DNA from: Planctomycetia bacterium
GTDB taxonomy: Bacteria; Planctomycetota; Planctomycetia; Gemmatales; Gemmataceae
Direction: 5' to 3'
Length of the DNA stretch: 33,542 nt
Assembly: GCA_005808665.1 (NCBI GenBank)
Contig: SYLG01000087.1
Coordinates: 1 to 33,542, forward strand
Shown piece by piece: positions 8,166-16,219 of this stretch (its first letter is position 1; every line of letters starts with the position of its first letter). Below the pieces are notes generated by a model. It did no database searches. It was not told where the DNA came from and saw only the letters and a list, made by a program, of their open reading frames with translations. A program made the position numbers and the translations under genes.

Positions 8166-9008
8166 ATGTCCATTTCTTGTGCGGTTACCATTGCCCTTGC
8201 TCCTGAAGTAAAAAGTGGTCCCTTTGTTTTTCATTCCGAAGTCCAAAATCTTGACGCAATGTTTGCCATGGTACGCGCCATGGGGTTTCCGGCAGTCGAA
8301 ATTTTCCCCCGCACTCCGGAAGACATTGATCCCCTCATCCTTGGCCCAATGTTACGAAAACACAACCTGCAGTTGGCAGCCGTTGGCACCGGAGCAGGAT
8401 GGGTGATCCACAAACTAAGGCTTACAGATCCTGATCCAAAAACGAGGAAGAAAGCCGTTGAATTCGTGGCGGAAATTCTCCGCCGAGCCGCCAAACTGAA
8501 CGCCCCGGTTATCATCGGCTCCATGCAGGGAAAGGCCGATCCCGATGGCAAAGAGGCTACCCTGGAACGACTGAGAGAATCGGTCATACTGCTTGCCAGG
8601 GAGGCTCAAGCCTTGGGCCAACGGTTGTTACTGGAACCTCTCAACCGGTATGAAACCGACTTGCTCAATAAAGTTGGGGATGTTTGTTTATTGGCGGAAC
8701 AAACGAACGAACCGGCGGTTTCCGTCCTCGCTGATTTGTTTCACATGAACATCGAAGAGAGGGACATTCCCCAAGCCCTCCTTGCTTGTGGAAACAGGTT
8801 GGGTCATGTCCATTTGGCGGACAGCAACCGTCAAGCGGCCGGGCTTGGCCACACCCCCATGGAACCGATCTTTGCAACCTTGAGGGACATGGGCTATCAA
8901 GGTTTTGTGAGTGCAGAAGTATTTCCCAAACCGGATAGCGATACGGCGGCCAAGGCTACCCTTTTGGCTTGGCAATCCATGAGCCTTGTCAACCCAAAAG
9001 TCCTTTGA
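8166..9008 (+). CDS. Sugar phosphate isomerase/epimerase-like TIM-barrel protein
   Basis: The 280-residue protein matches the xylose-isomerase-like/AP-endonuclease-2 TIM-barrel family. The metal and substrate residues of D-tagatose-3-epimerase-type enzymes can be followed in order: Glu in LLLEPLNRYETD, Asp in SVLADLFHMN, His in LGHVHLADSNR, and Glu in FVSAEVFPKP. The repeated strand-helix pattern and the length agree with a complete single-domain cytoplasmic enzyme that interconverts ketoses or inositol derivatives. The precise sugar cannot be told. No clear ribosome-binding site precedes ATG 8166, so the transcript may be leaderless or the site weak. The gene is not in an obvious operon. Confidence 0.85.
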   Translation: MSISCAVTIALAPEVKSGPFVFHSEVQNLDAMFAMVRAMGFPAVEIFPRTPEDIDPLILGPMLRKHNLQLAAVGTGAGWVIHKLRLTDPDPKTRKKAVEFVAEILRRAAKLNAPVIIGSMQGKADPDGKEATLERLRESVILLAREAQALGQRLLLEPLNRYETDLLNKVGDVCLLAEQTNEPAVSVLADLFHMNIEERDIPQALLACGNRLGHVHLADSNRQAAGLGHTPMEPIFATLRDMGYQGFVSAEVFPKPDSDTAAKATLLAWQSMSLVNPKVL

Positions 9009-9036
9009 ACCTCCCGTCGGTTGGCAAAGCCATTGG

Positions 9037-9753
9037 CTATTTTCCCCGAAGGACCGCCACCGGGGCATCGGTATCCTTGAGAAGCTTTTGGGCTTGTTCG
9101 GGATGTTGATCCAGCCACCAGCTCAGGGCCGCAAAAAAGTATTGTAATTGTCCGACATAGTTTTCGGCGAGTTTGGGTGCTGAGGATCCCAGGAGCTTGG
9201 TTCCCAGTTGAATCGCCTTGGAATCGGTCTTCAGGTAAAAGCGATATTGGTGACGAATTGCCGGGTTGCCTTCCGTGTCTTTGCCCGGCACAAAATGGAC
9301 AAGAACGACGGCCTCAAAATCGACTACGGGAAAAAATGGTGCGGGCCGACCCTTGCCTTCACATAGCCAAACCCAGGCATTCTTGCCTTTTGCCACGGCT
9401 TCCCACACGACTTGGCCACGGCCGGGCTCTTCGTAATGGAACCGCCCCTTTTCATCCACCTCAGGGATCGTGCAATGAGCACCCAGGGATTGCCAAATCC
9501 GGAACGCATCCTTGGGATGGCCTAGCAACCAGCGGTATACCTCGGGAGGGGCCTGAAACGCCTCGGCGGGCCCATGGGCAATCACCGTAGGTTGGTCAAT
9601 AACCGCCCTAACCCGATCTCGATGGATCGGGGCCATGATCGAATACGGGATCCCAGCAGGCTCGGTGGAAACCTTTGCCGTTTCAGCGGCAAAAACTCCC
9701 AATGAGGTCAAGCCAATTGCCAGGATCACCAACGCAGCTTTGCGCCGGTGCAT
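9037..9753 (-). CDS. Secreted protein of unknown function
   Basis: The 238-residue protein starts at ATG 9753, preceded by GAGG 8 nt upstream; the frame extends to a TTG at 9792 without support. It has a clear signal peptide (RRKAALVILAIGLTSLGVFA, cleavage near AAETA). The mature part has a segment typical of a small alpha/beta domain: HGPAEAFQAPPEVYRWLLGHP, then VVWEAVAKGKNAWVWLCEG and YRFYLKTDSKAIQLGTKLLG. I recognise no catalytic motif. It is convergent with the epimerase gene (29-nt gap) and divergent from the HEAT-repeat gene. Confidence 0.7.
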   Translation of the reverse strand: MHRRKAALVILAIGLTSLGVFAAETAKVSTEPAGIPYSIMAPIHRDRVRAVIDQPTVIAHGPAEAFQAPPEVYRWLLGHPKDAFRIWQSLGAHCTIPEVDEKGRFHYEEPGRGQVVWEAVAKGKNAWVWLCEGKGRPAPFFPVVDFEAVVLVHFVPGKDTEGNPAIRHQYRFYLKTDSKAIQLGTKLLGSSAPKLAENYVGQLQYFFAALSWWLDQHPEQAQKLLKDTDAPVAVLRGK

Positions 9754-9974
9754 CAATGGAACCTCGTGGGCCCCCCCGGATCGGGATTCCAAGGGTGGTC
9801 GTTTTCATCATCGAAATCCGGGAGGGGGGATCATGAGGGATTTTCGGGTTGGTCTTGTGGTTAGGAAAATAAGGGGCTTAAACTAGCCGATGGAACCGGG
9901 GTATCCAGGAATCCTTTGGCTCTCTTCCCCATTTTGGTGGTTTTTTGATCCAACAACCCGACGGGCCCTTTACC

Positions 9975-11168
9975 ATGAACACCCACCCAAACCCAGTCGC
10001 CCCAACGGGCCAAACCAGGCGTGCCGCTTCCAAACTGCTGGTTCGATTGGGTGCCTTGGCTGTAATCGGGGCCGCCGCCGCGGGGATCTATTTTCAAAAA
10101 GAGCTTCAAGCTGCTTGGCTGGCCAGACAAATTGCTCAAACCACCGAAGCGGAAGCCCCTCAATGGATTGAACAAGCCAAAGAATTGGGTGATCCCGCCA
10201 TGGCCCCCTTGGTTGGATTATTACTGTCCGATCGGGAATTGGTGGTAAAAACCGCAACAAAGGCCCTTCAGGGGCTTTCGGAGAATTGGGCCGAAGATGA
10301 CCCCCGCCGAATTCTTTTGGCAGGGAGGTTAACCATGGGGTTTGCGGCTTTTTCTCCCTTGGGCCAAGCGGCCTCTTTGGAATTGGTCAGCAGCTGGTTG
10401 GTGGAACCTCCCGTTCCAGGGTCCCCCTTGATGCAGGCGGTCTCGGGGCTGTTGGCCCAGGCAGCCTTGGGATTGGTGGAACCGGTCCCCGGCACCGAAC
10501 CCGACGCCACGGTTCCCAAAGCGGCGATGACCCTCCTGGCACGCCTACCCGCCACGGGGGAAGAGGAATTCCAACGCGTGGACACATTGGCCAGGCGGGA
10601 CCTTTTGCGGCAAATCCTCCGCAAGGGGGATCCCGCTTCCAGAGTCGAGGCCATCAGTATCATCATCCGAACCAAAGTAGACCTTTACGAGGATCTGGTT
10701 TCCTCTTTGGAAGATCCCATAGCCGGTGTCAGGAGGGCGTCTGTTTTGGCCTTGGCCCCGGCAACGGACAAGGTCCGGGAGGATGTGCTGTTGGGGGCTC
10801 TTCATGACAGCGATCCCGAGGTGGAGCGGTTGGCGGAATTGGCTCTCTCGGCTCGGGGGCTTTCGCCTGAACACATTCGCTTGGGCAAGCTCTTGACCGA
10901 TGCGGACCCAACCCGGCGCCTTGAGGTCCTTGACATGGTTCATGGGTCTACGGATTTGGACGAAAAGCTTTGGTTGGAACGGCTTAGCCACGATCGGTCC
11001 GCCTCGGTGCGAGCCGCTGCGGCCCGGGCCCTTAGTGGCCGCTTTGGAACCGAGGCCAATGATCGCTTGCGGCAGATGGCAGGTTCGGACCCAAGTCCCT
11101 CGGTGAGCCGGATTGCGGGTTTCTACCTTGGTCAACAGGGGCGTGGGGTTAGGGAAATACCGAAGTAA
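9975..11168 (+). CDS. Membrane-anchored HEAT-repeat protein
   Basis: The 397-residue protein starts at ATG 9975; an upstream in-frame TTG at 9945 is less likely. The N terminus has one membrane helix (LLVRLGALAVIGAAAAGIYF), then a coiled or helical stalk. About residues 60-390 are helical repeats of the HEAT/PBS-lyase type, best seen in LEDPIAGVRRASVLALAPA, LHDSDPEVERLAELALSA, LSHDRSASVRAAAARALSG and MAGSDPSPSVSRIAGFYLG, each about 30 residues long. Such repeats form a curved scaffold for protein binding. The partner is unknown and neighbours give no hint. Confidence 0.8.
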   Translation: MNTHPNPVAPTGQTRRAASKLLVRLGALAVIGAAAAGIYFQKELQAAWLARQIAQTTEAEAPQWIEQAKELGDPAMAPLVGLLLSDRELVVKTATKALQGLSENWAEDDPRRILLAGRLTMGFAAFSPLGQAASLELVSSWLVEPPVPGSPLMQAVSGLLAQAALGLVEPVPGTEPDATVPKAAMTLLARLPATGEEEFQRVDTLARRDLLRQILRKGDPASRVEAISIIIRTKVDLYEDLVSSLEDPIAGVRRASVLALAPATDKVREDVLLGALHDSDPEVERLAELALSARGLSPEHIRLGKLLTDADPTRRLEVLDMVHGSTDLDEKLWLERLSHDRSASVRAAAARALSGRFGTEANDRLRQMAGSDPSPSVSRIAGFYLGQQGRGVREIPK

Positions 11169-11186
11169 TCTATTTGGCGTAATTCC

Positions 11187-11291
11187 TTAGGCAGTGCCTG
11201 GCAAGGATTCCCGGGGCACCCCACGGCTTCTGAACCAACCCATGATTGCGGCCAAAACGACGGCGAGTCCGAAAAGGGTTAGGGTACCGGG
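11187..11291 (-). pseudogene. Stranded PEP-CTERM sorting tail downstream of a TAG codon
   Basis: Reading through the TAG at 11294-11292 in the same frame gives P-G-T-L-T-L-F-G-L-A-V-V-L-A-A-I-M-G-W-F, then R-S-R-G, and finally a TAA at 11189-11187. With VP before the stop this is a PEP-CTERM signal (VPEP + hydrophobic helix + basic tail) in which the expected Glu codon GAG is TAG, a single G-to-T change. Confidence 0.7.
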
Positions 11292-11801
11292 CTAGGGAAC
11301 GGCGGTGGCAGTCGCAGACAAGCTGAATTGGCCGCCTGTGGTAGAGGTAGATAACAAACCCCAACCAAGAGACTCGGTAACACCCACATCGGTGGTACTC
11401 CACCAAGGATCGCCGCTCGAATTATCGAGTCGAAAATAAAGGTAACCGGTATCGCCGCTATTGAACGAACGACCCGTTAAGGTGGAAAGGTCAAACTCGA
11501 AATCGGCTTGTTGACCTACGGCATAGGTACGGGTTCCTGTAATTGAGCCACTTGTGTTCGTACCAAATTTTATCTCCAAGCCAAGTGCGGTGATCGGATT
11601 GGAGGAAGCGTTATCGTTGACCCGTATTTTGACGGTATCAAACGATCCGGTGTACCCGGCAGTCCAGCGAATGCTGCTATAGGTACCACTAGCAATGTCC
11701 GCACTTCCGGAGGCGGTCCCAAAGCGACTCAGAACAACATCGGCCCGGGCGGAGGAGGCGAGGAACAAAATGGCAAATGCCAAAGGCCAATAAAGGGGCA
11801 T
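11292..11801 (-). CDS. Secreted beta-sandwich protein, PEP-CTERM type, prematurely terminated
   Basis: ATG 11801 is chosen because GGAG at 11813-11810 lies 8 nt upstream; the ATG at 11807 is only 2 nt from it. The 169-residue product has a signal peptide (LYWPLAFAILFLASSARA) and a Ser/Thr/Gly-rich beta-sandwich body, with choice-of-anchor-type features (GNxxx-like IRVNDNASSNPIT, GYLYFRLDNSS). This is typical of short-tailed planctomycete and verrucomicrobial PEP-CTERM proteins. It ends ...ATATAVP at a TAG, exactly where VPEP should continue. In the normal pathway the PEP-CTERM tail holds the protein in the membrane until exosortase removes it; without the tail the product would be released or misrouted. 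Confidence 0.75.
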   Translation of the reverse strand: MPLYWPLAFAILFLASSARADVVLSRFGTASGSADIASGTYSSIRWTAGYTGSFDTVKIRVNDNASSNPITALGLEIKFGTNTSGSITGTRTYAVGQQADFEFDLSTLTGRSFNSGDTGYLYFRLDNSSGDPWWSTTDVGVTESLGWGLLSTSTTGGQFSLSATATAVP

Positions 11802-12520
11802 GGGCATTGCTCCGCAGACCGAGAGGCTTTTGAATGAAAAGCTACTCGCAAAGATATCACTTTATAGGGATTTTTCCCCGAAATCAAGGTTTCTTTTGAA
11901 GGATTTGGGGGTGTCTTGCCCTGATTTATGCATTCCCGACCCAAAATCCTGCCAGAAACTTCCCGACCCTTGGATTCGGTCGGCTTTTTATTGGAAAACC
12001 CCATTTTCAATCGCCCGAACCGGGGGTCATTTGGGGCCAAAAGGCGGTCAAAGAAATAGATCGGGCCGTTGGCCCTCGGTTTTATGTCTGGTCTGATTCC
12101 TGGGGCGTTGCCCCAGGCTGGTTTAGGTCGGGCCGTTGGCCCGCAGAATCACCTCATCGAAATTGTCAGGCGACAAACATGAATGGCTATGCCACCTTCA
12201 TGTTCTCTCCTCAGAATATTTTCAACGCCAACGGCGTGGCACCATATCAGCCTGGGGCAACGCCCCAGGTACCCATTGTCAAATCAACCAAGGGCTGAAA
12301 GCCCGACCTATACAAGCCCCAACCTCCCACACACATTGGGTTCGAGGATTATGCCAATGGATCTGGCCTTTGGCCCTCGAAAAATTGCGGTGCCCGATAC
12401 CTGGTGCGTTGCCCCAGGCTGGTATAGGGCCCTTGGCCCTCAGAACACCGAACAGAAAACATTTGATAAAGGATGAACAGGATCCGTTTTGGGGGATAAT
12501 GTGCCCCTCCGGGTTAATTC
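11802..12520. other. Gene-free region with palindromic repeats
   Basis: About 720 bases carry no supportable gene. 11808-12055 looks like unique, AT-richer DNA that should contain the promoter of the PEP-CTERM gene; TATAAAG occurs on the minus strand near 11862. 12056-12450 holds the repeat units described separately. Confidence 0.6.
12061..12440. repeat. Dispersed GC palindrome units in both orientations
   Basis: A 22-nt palindromic unit of the form CCTGGGGCGTTGCCCCAGG plus CTG occurs at 12099-12120. Its exact reverse complement is at 12248-12269, and a one-mismatch copy at 12400-12421. A second palindrome type, TCGGGCCGTTGGCC followed by CTCGG or CGCAG, flanks them (12061-12079, 12128-12146, and variants near 12363-12379 and 12426-12442). 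The units alternate in a fixed order, so they look like composite copies of one dispersed element. There is no CRISPR-type spacing. Confidence 0.7.
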
Positions 12521-12736
12521 CTATTTCCCGTATTCGTCCTTCCATTCTTCGTACCAGGCCATCTGGATCGCTTCGAGCCGTTTTTCGCCCGCACCCTCGG
12601 GGGCACCCGCAAAATCCTCGATATCCAACACCCATTTGTGCATATCGGTAAAGCGTACCGATAAGGGATCAAGGGTATCGTACTTCTCAAAAAGCAAGGC
12701 ACCAATTTCCCGAAAATCTGTCCAATCGAGCTTCAT
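12521..12736 (-). CDS. iscX: IscX, ISC iron-sulfur assembly accessory protein
   Basis: The 71-residue protein is close to the usual IscX length (about 66) and shows its hallmark segments: LDWTDFREIGALLFE at the start, then LDPLSVRFTDMHKWVLDIEDF and a C-terminal LEAIQMAWYEEW. IscX is an acidic protein that binds IscS and tunes iron delivery in cluster assembly. The start has a very strong AGGAGGAG ribosome-binding site 7 nt upstream. It is the last gene of the isc operon, 25 nt after hscA. In proteobacterial operons a [2Fe-2S] ferredoxin gene (fdx) normally sits between hscA and iscX; it is missing here. Confidence 0.92.
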   Translation of the reverse strand: MKLDWTDFREIGALLFEKYDTLDPLSVRFTDMHKWVLDIEDFAGAPEGAGEKRLEAIQMAWYEEWKDEYGK

Positions 12737-12761
12737 TGGGTTCTCTCCTCCTTGAAAATTG

Positions 12762-14633
12762 TCAGGAAATCAAGCCGGTGGTTACCTGATCCGGTTTGCG
12801 ACTGGCAAGAACCTTGAGGGCGGTTTCATCCATCACCCGGGTAGCCAAGGCAAGGGTAACCTCGGAAAGGTGGTTGATCGCATCGTTAAGCCGGTCACCC
12901 GGTTCCGGCGATGTAATGTCATCGGTTTGTGATGCCATAAGGACAAGGACAACCGCGCTCTCAATTTGGGTTCGTTCCCCAGAAGGGATGTCCAAATCGG
13001 TTCGGTCCAGCGTGCGCCTGGTATGGCTAATCAGGATGGCACCCTTGGCTTTGAGTTCAATGAGCCTTCGGGCCCGGAAATCTTCATGGGCATGATCCAC
13101 GCTTTCCAGGACCATTCGCTCCACCTCCTCATCACTTAGGCCATGGGAAGGCTTAATGGAAATCCGTGCCTCCTGATTGCTCCGTTTTTCGCAGGCGGTA
13201 ACAGTAAGCAGGCCATCCGCATTCACCAAAAAGGTCACATCGACCTGAGCCATTTGGGAAGGCATGGGTGGGATGCCCGAAAGCTTGAATCGTCCCAGGT
13301 CACGGCAATCCTTGGCCAATTCCCTTTCCCCTTGAACAATGGTGATTTCCACGGCGGTCTGATTGTCGACGGCGGTTGTAAATCGTTCGGTTGCCCGGGC
13401 CGGAATGGTGGTGTTTCGATGAATGAGTTTGCTGACTGCACCGCCCAGGGTCACGATCCCAAGCGACAGGGGCAGGACATCCAATAAAAGAGTCTGGCGC
13501 CGATTTCCGGCGAGAATGTCCGCCTGGATGGCAGCACCCAAGGCGACTGCCTCGTCCGGGTTGAGTTCGGTGTGGGGCTTTCGACCGAAAAACTCGCCCA
13601 CAAGCCGGCGAACCAGCGGAATGCGGGTGGAGCCACCCACAAGTGCCACCTCGTCGATCTGTTGGGGCGTTTTTTGGGCATCGCGAAGGGCAACGCGGCA
13701 GCGATCAAGGCTTCTCTTGACCAGGGGAAGGATAAGCTCCTCAAACTCCGGTTGGGTAATCCTCTCCCTGTGGCCCAAGGGGGCAATGGGATATGCGGGG
13801 ATTTCAACCACCGTGTCAGGAGCCTCGGAAAGGGCGATTTTGGCTTGTTCGGCCAAGCCACGCAAACTCTGCAGGAAATGGGGATCGAAATCGTTTAATG
13901 CCTCGGTTTGGTGTGGGTTTTGGCCAAGCCTTGCCAAAAGGAACCTCATCAGGGCACGGTCAATATCATCTCCCCCCAAACGGGTATCCCCGCCTGTGCT
14001 TAATACCCTAAAGACGCCATCGTCCAGGTTCAGGATGGTACAATCGAAGGTTCCCCCGCCAAAGTCATAGACCGCAATGGTCCCCTTTCGGCGGCGATCA
14101 AGGCCATAGGCCAGGGCTGCTGCGGTCGGTTCGTTGATGATCCGAAGGACTTCAAGGCCCGCGATCTTGCCAGCATCCCGGGTGGCCTGCCGTTGGCTTT
14201 CGTCAAAATGGGCGGGTACGGTGATAACGGCACGGGTGGGATTCCCCGCCCGGTGTCTGATTTCTTTGAGGATAAGGGCGGAGAGTTCCTCAGGGGTCCT
14301 TTTTTTTCCCTGGATGTCCACACAGAGAACTTTGCGGCCTTCCCCTGCGTCGTGTTCTGTAATCCCCTGGGGAATGAATCCCAACTCGCCCCCAAGGTCA
14401 GAAAGAGTGCGGCCCATGAGGCGTTTGACAGAAAATAGGGTATTAAGGGGATCGCTTAAGGAGCGGGCTTTGGCTTCCTCACCAACGAGAGGAGGTCCCT
14501 TTTGGGGAAAGGAGATAACGCTTGGGACGAGAGGATTGCCCTCGGGCCCCCGCAGAACAACAGGCTTGCCGTCGATCATTTTGGCGACGAGACTATTGGT
14601 TGTGCCAAGGTCGATGCCGACGATTTCACTCAT
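12762..14633 (-). CDS. hscA: HscA, Hsp70-type chaperone for Fe-S cluster transfer
   Basis: The 623-residue Hsp70-family protein has the phosphate-1 motif GIDLGTTNS at the N terminus, the [13 protein letters not shown] segment, the phosphate-2 motif [10 protein letters not shown] and the adenosine motif [12 protein letters not shown]. Its substrate-binding domain starts near [11 protein letters not shown]. Length and the iscU-hscB neighbours identify it as HscA rather than DnaK, which is longer and has an acidic C-terminal tail. With HscB it uses ATP to drive cluster release from IscU. AAGGTGAT precedes ATG 14633. The gene starts 28 nt downstream of a tRNA-Val gene on the same strand, an unusual insertion in the operon. 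Confidence 0.93.
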   Translation of the reverse strand: MSEIVGIDLGTTNSLVAKMIDGKPVVLRGPEGNPLVPSVISFPQKGPPLVGEEAKARSLSDPLNTLFSVKRLMGRTLSDLGGELGFIPQGITEHDAGEGRKVLCVDIQGKKRTPEELSALILKEIRHRAGNPTRAVITVPAHFDESQRQATRDAGKIAGLEVLRIINEPTAAALAYGLDRRRKGTIAVYDFGGGTFDCTILNLDDGVFRVLSTGGDTRLGGDDIDRALMRFLLARLGQNPHQTEALNDFDPHFLQSLRGLAEQAKIALSEAPDTVVEIPAYPIAPLGHRERITQPEFEELILPLVKRSLDRCRVALRDAQKTPQQIDEVALVGGSTRIPLVRRLVGEFFGRKPHTELNPDEAVALGAAIQADILAGNRRQTLLLDVLPLSLGIVTLGGAVSKLIHRNTTIPARATERFTTAVDNQTAVEITIVQGERELAKDCRDLGRFKLSGIPPMPSQMAQVDVTFLVNADGLLTVTACEKRSNQEARISIKPSHGLSDEEVERMVLESVDHAHEDFRARRLIELKAKGAILISHTRRTLDRTDLDIPSGERTQIESAVVLVLMASQTDDITSPEPGDRLNDAINHLSEVTLALATRVMDETALKVLASRKPDQVTTGLIS

Positions 14634-14661
14634 ACCCCTATCACCTTTTCCGGGAACCGAA

Positions 14662-14733
14662 TGGGCGCTGAGGGATTTGAACCCCCGACCAACACGGTGT
14701 AAACATGCCGCTCTACCCCTGAGCTAAGCGCCC
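14662..14733 (-). tRNA. tRNA-Val (anticodon TAC)
   Basis: The reverse strand folds as a complete cloverleaf of 72 nt. The acceptor stem is GGGCGCT/AGCGCCC, the D stem GCTC/GAGC, the anticodon stem GCATG/CGTGT with loop TTTACAC (anticodon TAC), and the T arm GGGGG-TTCAAAT-CCCTC (GGGGG/CCCTC with one G-T pair). The discriminator is A and CCA is not encoded. It lies 21 nt after hscB and 28 nt before hscA on the same strand, hence inside the isc operon. Confidence 0.95.
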
Positions 14734-14754
14734 CAAAATGAGGTCCATACCTGG

Positions 14755-15264
14755 TTAGTAGGAGTCCTCAAGTTCCCGGAGCAGGCCCTCAACCGAGCGA
14801 AGCTGGTTGAGTAGGAGCCTAATCTCTTTTGTACGGATCAGACGGGCCAAGGCATCCTCTTCTGGCCCACTGAATTGTTGTTGAATGTGATTGAGGAGTT
14901 TGGTTCGTTCGGTTTCCAATCCAATGCGCAACCGGGGATGGGTGGCAGGATCCTTGGCCTCTTCGCGCCATTCCAGCATTTGTTCGAGAAACGGCATGGG
15001 TTGGCTTTTGTTGGTGGAAGCGTCTGGTCCCCCCCAAAGGGCCAGCAAATGCTCCGCCCTACGCAAAGGATTGGCCAAAACGGCGTAAGCCTCATTGAGG
15101 GAAGTGCTTTCAACAAGGGCCTTTTCAAGGGCTTCTGGCCCGGATTGGGCGTTATGATCCGGGTGGCAGAGTCGGCTTTGATGGAGGTAGTTTTTCAGAA
15201 GTAGGGCATCATCAATATGAAAAGCGGGAACAATCCCCAGCCTTTCAAACGCCGAAACGGTCAT
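14755..15264 (-). CDS. hscB: HscB, J-domain co-chaperone
   Basis: The 169-residue protein starts at ATG 15264 with GGGGAT upstream; the frame extends to 15414, but that part overlaps an intergenic hairpin and has no homology. The N-terminal J-domain is visible: AFERLGIVPAFHIDDALL, then HQSRLCHPDHN with the invariant HPD motif that stimulates Hsp70 ATPase activity, and LNEAYAVLANPLRRAEHLL. The C-terminal three-helix domain (FLEQMLEWREEAKD ... LLRELED) is the IscU-binding part of HscB. Length fits the family (about 170). It is separated from iscA by 106 nt containing a strong hairpin. Confidence 0.93.
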   Translation of the reverse strand: MTVSAFERLGIVPAFHIDDALLLKNYLHQSRLCHPDHNAQSGPEALEKALVESTSLNEAYAVLANPLRRAEHLLALWGGPDASTNKSQPMPFLEQMLEWREEAKDPATHPRLRIGLETERTKLLNHIQQQFSGPEEDALARLIRTKEIRLLLNQLRSVEGLLRELEDSY

Positions 15265-15284
15265 TGCATCCCCGAAAAGTGATC

Positions 15285-15325
15285 CGGCCAAAATGCCGGG
15301 ACCGGAAACAGGGTGTTTCCGGTCC
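15285..15325 (-). terminator. Strong intra-operon hairpin between iscA and hscB
   Basis: GGACCGGAAACA (15299-15310) and TGTTTCCGGTCC (15314-15325) form a perfect 12-bp stem with a 3-nt loop. On the transcribed minus strand it is followed by a second small hairpin (CCGGC-ATTTTG-GCCGG) that carries a short T run. It could be an attenuator or an mRNA-stability element separating iscRSUA from hscBA-iscX. Confidence 0.6.
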
Positions 15326-15370
15326 AATGGTTTGCCTTGGATTGCCGGGGTTTGACAAGGTTTCGGTAGC

Positions 15371-15706
15371 CTACATGGAAAAGCTGGAACCGCAACCGCA
15401 TGTGCTTTTGGCACTTGGGTTTACCACGCTGAAGCCGGTCTTGGCCAGATCTTCGTCATGGTAGTCCACCGTGGCATCGCCAAGGTACATGAGGCTGCGC
15501 TTGTCGACGACGATTTCCACCCCGTTAAGAGTAAAGACCTCATCGAGTTTTTCGTTCAGGTTGTGGTCAAGGTCGAGCTTGTGCTGAAAGCCGCTGCAAC
15601 CACCGCCAACCACGCTCAGGCGCAGGTAGACTTTGTCGTTGATGCTGTTGTCCTTGATGATTTCCCGAACTTTGCTGGCTGCCTTGTCTGAAACTGTTAT
15701 CGCCAT
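15371..15706 (-). CDS. iscA: A-type iron-sulfur carrier (IscA/ErpA family)
   Basis: The 111-residue protein matches the A-type carrier family. It starts AITVSDKAASKVREI, has LRLSVVGGGCSGFQHKL with the first conserved Cys, IVVDKRSLMYLGDATVDY, and ends FSVVNPSAKSTCGCGSSF with the C-x-C pair. These three cysteines bind a cluster or iron for delivery to apo-proteins. AGGAG-like sequence precedes ATG 15706. It lies 32 nt after iscU. By position it is iscA; by sequence alone erpA cannot be excluded. Confidence 0.92.
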   Translation of the reverse strand: MAITVSDKAASKVREIIKDNSINDKVYLRLSVVGGGCSGFQHKLDLDHNLNEKLDEVFTLNGVEIVVDKRSLMYLGDATVDYHDEDLAKTGFSVVNPSAKSTCGCGSSFSM

Positions 15707-15738
15707 GAGTCAATCTCCTTTGTGGTCCTGAAACCCCA

Positions 15739-16161
15739 TTATACCCCAACGGTAAGTGTTTCGGCCACCGCAGCCGAACCCAAATTCTTGGTCTGATAAT
15801 CTTTGATGGCCGCTTTGATGGCATCCTCGGCAAGGACCGAACAGTGGACCTTCACCGGAGGGAGGCAAAGCTCCTCGACAATGGAGGTGTTTCGGATATC
15901 CATTGCCTCGTCAATCGATTTGCCTTTAAGCCATTCGGTGGCCAGGCTGCTCGAGGCGATGGCACTGCCGCAGCCAAAAGTCTTGAACTTGGCATCTTCA
16001 ATAAGGCCAGTGTGTTCATTGATGCGGATCTGAAGTTTCATCACATCGCCGCACTCGGGGGCACCAACCACGCCTGTTCCCACGAGGGGATCGGCCCGGT
16101 CGAAGCTTCCCACATTGCGCGGGTTGTAGTAGTGGTCAAGCACTTTTTCGCTGTAAGCCAT
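15739..16161 (-). CDS. iscU: IscU, Fe-S cluster scaffold
   Basis: ATG 16161 is chosen for GGAGGA 9 nt upstream and for alignment with IscU; the frame extends to 16239 without support. The 140-residue scaffold shows YSEKVLDHYYNPRNVGSFD, then GAPECGDVMKL (Cys 1 and the metal-binding Asp), KTFGCGSAIASSS (Cys 2), and LPPVKVHCSVLAEDAI (Cys 3). LPPVK is the peptide bound by the chaperone HscA, consistent with hscA and hscB in the same operon. Clusters are built here from sulfur supplied by IscS. The tail after residue 125 (LGSAAVAETLTVGV) is slightly longer than usual. Confidence 0.95.
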   Translation of the reverse strand: MAYSEKVLDHYYNPRNVGSFDRADPLVGTGVVGAPECGDVMKLQIRINEHTGLIEDAKFKTFGCGSAIASSSLATEWLKGKSIDEAMDIRNTSIVEELCLPPVKVHCSVLAEDAIKAAIKDYQTKNLGSAAVAETLTVGV

Positions 16162-16219
16162 AATAATCTGTCCTCCAAAAAGCGGTGAAAAAACGGGTTG
16201 GGGTGTCCCCCATGGGTAC

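Noticed and set aside
7984-8211. 75-residue plus-strand frame before the epimerase gene
   Set aside because: It overlaps the epimerase start in another frame, lacks a ribosome-binding site and has no recognisable pattern.
11292-11294. TAG in the PEP-CTERM gene as pyrrolysine
   Set aside because: The position demands Glu (VPEP), no Pyl genes are seen, and planctomycetes are not known for pyrrolysine; a nonsense change from GAG is simpler.
12279-12651. Overlapping open frames in the repeat region near iscX
   Set aside because: Their protein sequences derive from the palindromic repeats and the iscX complement; no start signals or domains.
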